Assembly (NCBI GenBank): GCA_001953115.1
Contig: LSSL01000156.1
Location: 1-12,288, forward strand
Source: Smittium mucronatum
Lineage: Eukaryota > Kickxellomycota > Harpellomycetes > Harpellales > Legeriomycetaceae
Length of the DNA stretch: 12,288 nt
Reading direction: 5' to 3'
In this document: piece after piece, positions 8,432-12,288 of the stretch
Numbering within the stretch: the first letter of the stretch is position 1
Layout: each line of letters begins with the position of its first letter
Made by a program: the position numbers and the translations under genes
Notes under the pieces: generated by a model
The model's input: the letters and a program-made list of their open reading frames with translations, nothing else
Databases searched by the model: none
What the model was told of the DNA's origin: nothing

Positions 8432-9720
8432 TCAATATAAAATAAGAAGCAAAATATAATTGTTCTGAAAAACTTTAAATAGATTAATAAAAAAACGAAA
8501 AAATTGCTAATTGGGTAATTTAAATATAAATGATACTATTTGATAAATAATTTTAATCATTATAATTGGTTCTAACTGATAGGTAAAGGGATTTTTTATT
8601 AAAATTATATATTTTGAGGTAATTTTCTTAAATTCGTTTTGTTTTATTTGGTTAATGTGTATTATAACTTGATTTTTCAGTATGGCGTTTTGTTAACTGC
8701 AATAAAAAAATCCATATTAAAAATTTAAAGGAATTTTAATAAAAAGAAAAAAATTTAGTATTTAAAAACTTGCATAATCAATAACACTATTTTTATTGAG
8801 ATATTAGTTTCTAAAATAAATACATTATGAAAATTCTCAGTGCCTTAAGAGAATTTCACTCATAAGCTTAATAATATTATAGTTAAATAAGAAATACCAT
8901 GGAATAATTTGTCCATATCAAATTATTTATGGCTTTGGTTTTATTTATTTTTTGTCTAAATAATCTTAAGTGGCTTAATATATGCACTAAACCTATACTT
9001 AATACCTTAAAACAAAGTCAAAAATATTTAAACCATATATCAGTAACTGAATTGAATTATGAAAGCCAGATTTCCAATATACTCTAAAATAAACTGTTAA
9101 AATATCTAAAGCACTACTAATGTTGAAAAAAAGTGTAATTTTATTTGAAATAAACATCCATGTCTTTATATTATAGATATTTACATCATACTAGAGCTTT
9201 TTTTTAAAAAAATTATTTCAGAAATAAATATATAGGCATAAGTCGAAGATTTTGATATTTTTTTCTTGAAAAATTAATATTTATGGTTGACACCTTATAA
9301 TAATTCAATTTTATTCATTTTAAAAAAATTCGATCGATCAGAGTGAATCCTCATAGGCATTTAGAACCTGAATATATCAATTATAAGTTTATAAAAGTGC
9401 TAAATTTGGATAAAAAGAGTTTTTTTTTCGATTATATAAGATTATTTTTTCATTGAATTTTAGAAATATTAAAATTTTTTTTGTATAAAAAATATTTATT
9501 GCTTATAATTCTGATAATATTAAGCAGCCTTTGAGCAAAATTGATAATTATTCACTAAATTTCATTTTTTTAAATCAAATCGCTCAATTAATAAATTAAT
9601 TGTTTTAATATCAATCTATTTAAATTTTTGCAGAACATTTATCTTATACTTCTTATTTTGTACCTTTTTCCTAATTTTATATCAATTTACGTAATTTTGA
9701 ATTTTATCGCATTTTTTTTT
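8432..9720. other. AT-rich spacer, possible location of the 3' end of the retroelement
   Basis: No gene seen. Because the pol relic to the right runs leftward, its polypurine tract and 3' LTR should lie in this stretch. I could not recognise LTR ends: no partner copy is in the window to compare with, and TG...CA ends are uninformative here. Confidence 0.5.
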
Positions 9721-10778
9721 GCTTAATTGTTACCCAATATTTAATGTGATAGTGTAAATAAAGTTTAGGATCTATAAATTTTCCATATTTCTAAGCAATA
9801 CCAAATCTCCATATTGAAGAACTTTCTTTGAATGGCTGTAAAAAGTCAAAAATTATGTAAATAATCATTCCACTGGTTTTTCAAGTATTTTCTGTAGTAC
9901 TTTTGTAAAAAAATTAACAAAATAGCTTTCAAAATTCATTTTATATTCTAAATTTGAGATAAATATTTGCTAGATTATCTCTTTCTGATTTAAAGATTTC
10001 GCATTCCTATTATTGGCCAGAAAAAAAACCTTATATTAGATCCTTAATCTTTCACGAGTTATTAATAAATTATGAAAAGGCAGATATAACCAGCTTTTAA
10101 TCTTGGATTTTAGGTAGATTTTGTAAAATTTCATATAGTTAAATATTTGATCCATGCTATTTTTTAATCAATAGATTTTCATTTAGGTTGAAATGTTGAT
10201 TCATTCCTTTTTTTTTTGTATAAAATTTTTTGCAACAATTTGATCTTTCTTTTTTACTATTGATGATTCCTGATTTTGAATTTATCAGTTGTGTTTTATA
10301 TGGTTTAAATATTTTTCACTACCATTAAATTTTATTAATTTTAACTGCATCAGATATTTTTTGTTTTTTTTCTAAAATTGATGCTATTTATAATTTGTTA
10401 TGTCATCCCAGCTAAAATCGCAACTAGAATTAAAAATACTGAAATTTGGTATGTTAATATTATGAAACAAAAATTGGAGTTTTTTTGATAAATCAATATA
10501 AATAATTTTTTTAATTTGGTTGTTACGAGCATTTTGATTTTTTCATATGGCCAATTGAATATTATGAAATAGTTTTTTTCATAGATTATATTTGCTAATT
10601 TTATATCATCTCTCCATATCGGGTTTAATTAATTATATTTATTACATTTTTTTATTATTGTTTGTATTCTATGTATGGAATTTAAGATATGCGAGTAGAG
10701 ATTTGCTAATTCTTGTAAGTTTTTTAAAATAGATTCTGTAAAAATACTTTTATTGTTCCGAACCAGTTCATGATCCAT
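9721..10778 (-). pseudogene. Integrase remnant of the Ty3/gypsy pol
   Basis: Zinc-binding part (10629-10778): HELVRNNKSIFT then QELANLYSHILNSIHRIQ and IIKKCNKY fits H-x4-H ... T ... C-x2-C, with the second His read as Asn and the second Cys as Tyr; a TAA at 10629-10631 follows. Core: PYEKIKMLV (10524-10550) fits P-W-E-x-(I/V)-x-M-D, with Leu at the first catalytic Asp. After a frame change, NSMDQIFN (10138-10161) fits N-G-x2-E-R-x-N with Gln at the catalytic Glu. Then KSWLYLP (10078-10098) and FFLANNRNAK (9997-10026) fit W-x3-LP and the P-F-x-L-x-x-G-R segment. C-terminus: GDLVLLRN (9787-9810) is an exact match to the usual motif, followed by YTIT-LNIG-stop-QLS (about 9721-9756), like the GPY/F module. 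The first-Asp-to-Glu distance (about 126 codons) is longer than usual, so an insertion may be present. An ATG at 10778 preceded by TAA is incidental. Confidence 0.7.
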
Positions 10779-11018
10779 TTAATAAAGGTTTTTTGGTTGT
10801 GCATCAATTTTTAATATATCAGAGTTTCGTAATTTTTTTCCTATTCAAACGAGTCTATTTTTATTCGGGCTTGTTTATAGAAATAAATACGATTATTCTC
10901 ATTTTTTTACCAATGTTATGAACCCCTTTTTCAAAGAAAATTATGTAGCAAATAATTATAATTTTTAGAAGAGAAAAATTAAGACCTATATAACTTCAAA
11001 TTAGAGCGATATTTTTCT

Positions 11019-11040
11019 ATTAATATATATATATATTAAT
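11019..11040. repeat. 22-bp perfect AT palindrome
   Basis: ATTAAT, then (AT)n, then ATTAAT form an exact 22-base palindrome lying within the retroelement relic. It is probably a grown microsatellite and not a functional site. Confidence 0.8.
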
Positions 11041-11162
11041 AATAATTTTACATAAATTTCTTGATTTTTCTTTATATCTATGAAATTGGACCTAAAAAAA
11101 AGAATCAAATATTTAAATTTTTCGATCTCCGAAATATTTTACCTAATAACCACTCTTATTTA

Positions 11163-11609
11163 GACCTTTCTTTTTAAATTGGATAGTTTCTCTTCATACT
11201 TTTGGCGCTTCAAGCTAGTGAACTAAGTTTCGGGACTTTTTTTATTTTTATTTAGTGGTTTTTTATTGGAGAAAATAAAACCCAACACTTTTACTATAAA
11301 TTACTCAAAATCCAGTAATTTTATAAGTATTAATTTTTTTTTTCATGATTTTTTTATATTTAACAAAGATTATGTAAGATATTTATTTTTTGACAATTCG
11401 ATTCTAGTATTTTTAATGGCGAATACCCTATTTATATTATGTTATTTACATATTCAAGATAAAATTAATAAATTTTTTTTATGGGATTTAGAATATTTCA
11501 AAAGAATTTTTCAGGTTTATACTCATAAAAGAGAAATAATTAAAAGATTAAATAAAATTTATAGGCTAAGGTTATGTATCTTGTCAATAGTGTTTTTAAT
11601 AGTTTGAAA
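11163..11609 (-). pseudogene. RNase H remnant of the Ty3/gypsy pol
   Basis: Four blocks lie in one minus-strand frame. First, FQTIKNTIDKIHNLSL (11562-11609) matches the AF-x2-(L/I)K segment that opens gypsy RNase H domains. Second, VFAIKNTRIELSKNKYL (11376-11426) matches the E-L-L-A-I ... L-(K/R)-x-Y-L helix. Third, FIFSNKKPL (11253-11279) matches the F-x-(I/V)-x-T-D-H-(K/R)-P-L motif; Asp reads as Asn and His as Lys, which would remove catalysis. Fourth, SLKRQKYEEKLSNLK (within 11163-11219) matches the R-L-x-R-W-x4-L segment, with Trp lost. Stops separate the blocks. Four collinear blocks in one register make this much stronger than any one match. The opposite strand of 11227-11607 is open but has no ATG until 11416 and is interpreted as its shadow. 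Confidence 0.65.
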
Positions 11610-12254
11610 GATTTATTTTTTCCCTTTAATTTTAATATTTTTTATTCGGTAATTTGATTCTTACCATAAAAAATTATATGTTCAGCCATGTCACTTTTTT
11701 TGTTAACAGAATTTTTTTCAAGGAAACATTATTTAAAACGGAAAAAGCAATAATATTCTAATAAAATAAAAATGTCCATAAAAATAGATAACATCACCAG
11801 AATTAGATAAAATCTTAAAACTTTTTTTTAAATAATTTTCAGAATTTAAAGAAAAATAAAGCCAATAAGTGAGACGAAAAATGCATATTAATTTATGAAA
11901 TATTCATAAGGTTTTAAAAAAAGAATTAATTATTTCTGAAATTTTTTTTACAAGAAGCCTAAGACCAAAGTTTATAGTTTCTGAAAGTTAAATTTTATAT
12001 TAAATTCATATTTTTATAAATATTTAACAATAGTGCTTTAAGTTTTTAATTACGCATAAATTAATAGTGCTTTACCCCTAAAATTTTATAAACGAAAAAT
12101 TCCAATAAATAAGAAAGTTATAAATTTTTTACAGATATTACCTTAATAAATTTCAAAGAAATAAAAAATATTCAAATATTTTTAATTCGTGCGAGTCTAA
12201 AGTTTTGGAATCACCAGATTACGAGATTATAATAAAATGTAACTAAAAGGGCAC
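11610..12254 (-). pseudogene. Reverse transcriptase remnant (3' part)
   Basis: Weakest part of the relic. At 12240-12254 the minus strand reads V-P-F-stop-L, where gypsy RTs have the MPFGL motif. At 12079-12093 it reads VYKIL, which could be a damaged version of the VY-x-D-D-I-L catalytic block lacking the aspartates. At 11998-12045 it reads KLKALLLNIYKNMNLI, like the helix following the H-x2-H-L segment after the catalytic loop. The order and spacing fit, but each match alone is within chance, and at least one frame change is needed. It is placed mainly because the RNase H remnant follows at the correct distance. Confidence 0.35.
12029..12074. repeat. Short direct repeat AATAGTGCTTTA
   Basis: A 12-base sequence occurs exactly at 12029-12040 and 12063-12074, 34 bases apart, inside the presumed RT remnant. 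It may reflect a small duplication that contributed to decay. Confidence 0.7.
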
Positions 12255-12265
12255 TGCATCTTTGA

Positions 12266-12288
12266 ATATATATATATATATATATATA
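12266..12288. repeat. (AT)n microsatellite at the window edge
   Basis: Uninterrupted AT dinucleotide repeat running to the end of the window; its true length is unknown. Confidence 0.9.

Larger units (their letters stand above)
9721..12288 (-). mobile_element. Decayed Ty3/gypsy-type LTR retrotransposon, pol region
   Basis: Read on the minus strand, the sequence shows in order: weak reverse transcriptase remnants (about 12254 to 11998), RNase H motifs (11609 to about 11163), and integrase motifs (about 10773 to 9721). This RT, RNase H, integrase order and spacing is that of Ty3/gypsy pol, and the last motifs resemble the C-terminal GPY/F module of that group. From 11609 down to 10398 all strong motifs stay in one reading frame despite many stop codons; from about 10161 down they are in another frame, so an indel lies between. 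Catalytic and metal-binding positions are replaced, so it is dead. The 5' part (gag, protease, most of RT, 5' LTR) would lie beyond the right edge. Ty1/copia is unlikely because there integrase precedes RT. The identification rests on motif reading by eye, not on a search. Confidence 0.7.

Noticed and set aside
10776..10778. ATG opening a 49-codon minus-strand ORF as a real start
   Set aside because: The preceding codon is TAA and the residues both before and after it continue the integrase similarity, so the ATG is incidental.
11227..11607. Plus-strand open frame ending at 11607 (113 codons from a TTG at 11266; first ATG at 11416)
   Set aside because: It has no ATG near its beginning, is Phe/Ile/Tyr/Lys-rich as expected of AT-rich noise, and lies exactly antisense to the RNase H motifs of the minus-strand pol relic.

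Overview
The window is a gene-poor, roughly four-fifths A+T eukaryotic sequence. Evidence for a eukaryote: long spacers without ORFs, long T and A runs, (AT)n microsatellites, an LTR-retrotransposon relic, a foldback transposon-like element, no operon layout and no ribosome binding sites. A large, AT-rich, gene-sparse microsporidian genome (Hamiltosporidium or Edhazardia type) would fit, but this is inference: no lineage-diagnostic gene is present.

Layout. Positions 1-1466 form a graveyard of less AT-rich, coding-like sequence. Two plus-strand relics (1-359 and about 1040-1466) are divergent copies of the same unknown protein. Between them lies a minus-strand relic (377-1054) of another unknown, charged protein, broken by stops and two frame changes. 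Positions 1721-2222 are a second GC-richer island with short coding-like frames on both strands, unassigned. Positions 3501-3583 hold a 43-bp tandem duplication. Positions 3627-3996 hold a 370-bp foldback element with 26-bp perfect terminal inverted repeats and arrays of a 22-bp unit (five copies left, two inverted copies right).

The only apparently intact gene is 5359-6435 (358 aa, no recognised family), isolated by more than 1 kb of AT-rich DNA on each side. A Cys-containing minus-strand open frame without ATG (8147-8431) may be another relic.

The main hidden feature is in the last 2.5 kb. On the minus strand, from the right edge down to about 9721, a heavily decayed Ty3/gypsy-type pol can be read by eye: remnants of reverse transcriptase, RNase H, and integrase with its zinc-binding, core and C-terminal GPY/F-like parts, in the canonical order. 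It is peppered with stops and yields no long ORF, so ORF calling misses it; the plus-strand open frame at 11227-11607 is its antisense shadow.

No genes here appear to work together. The window reads as one surviving gene in a desert built from dead genes and dead mobile elements.
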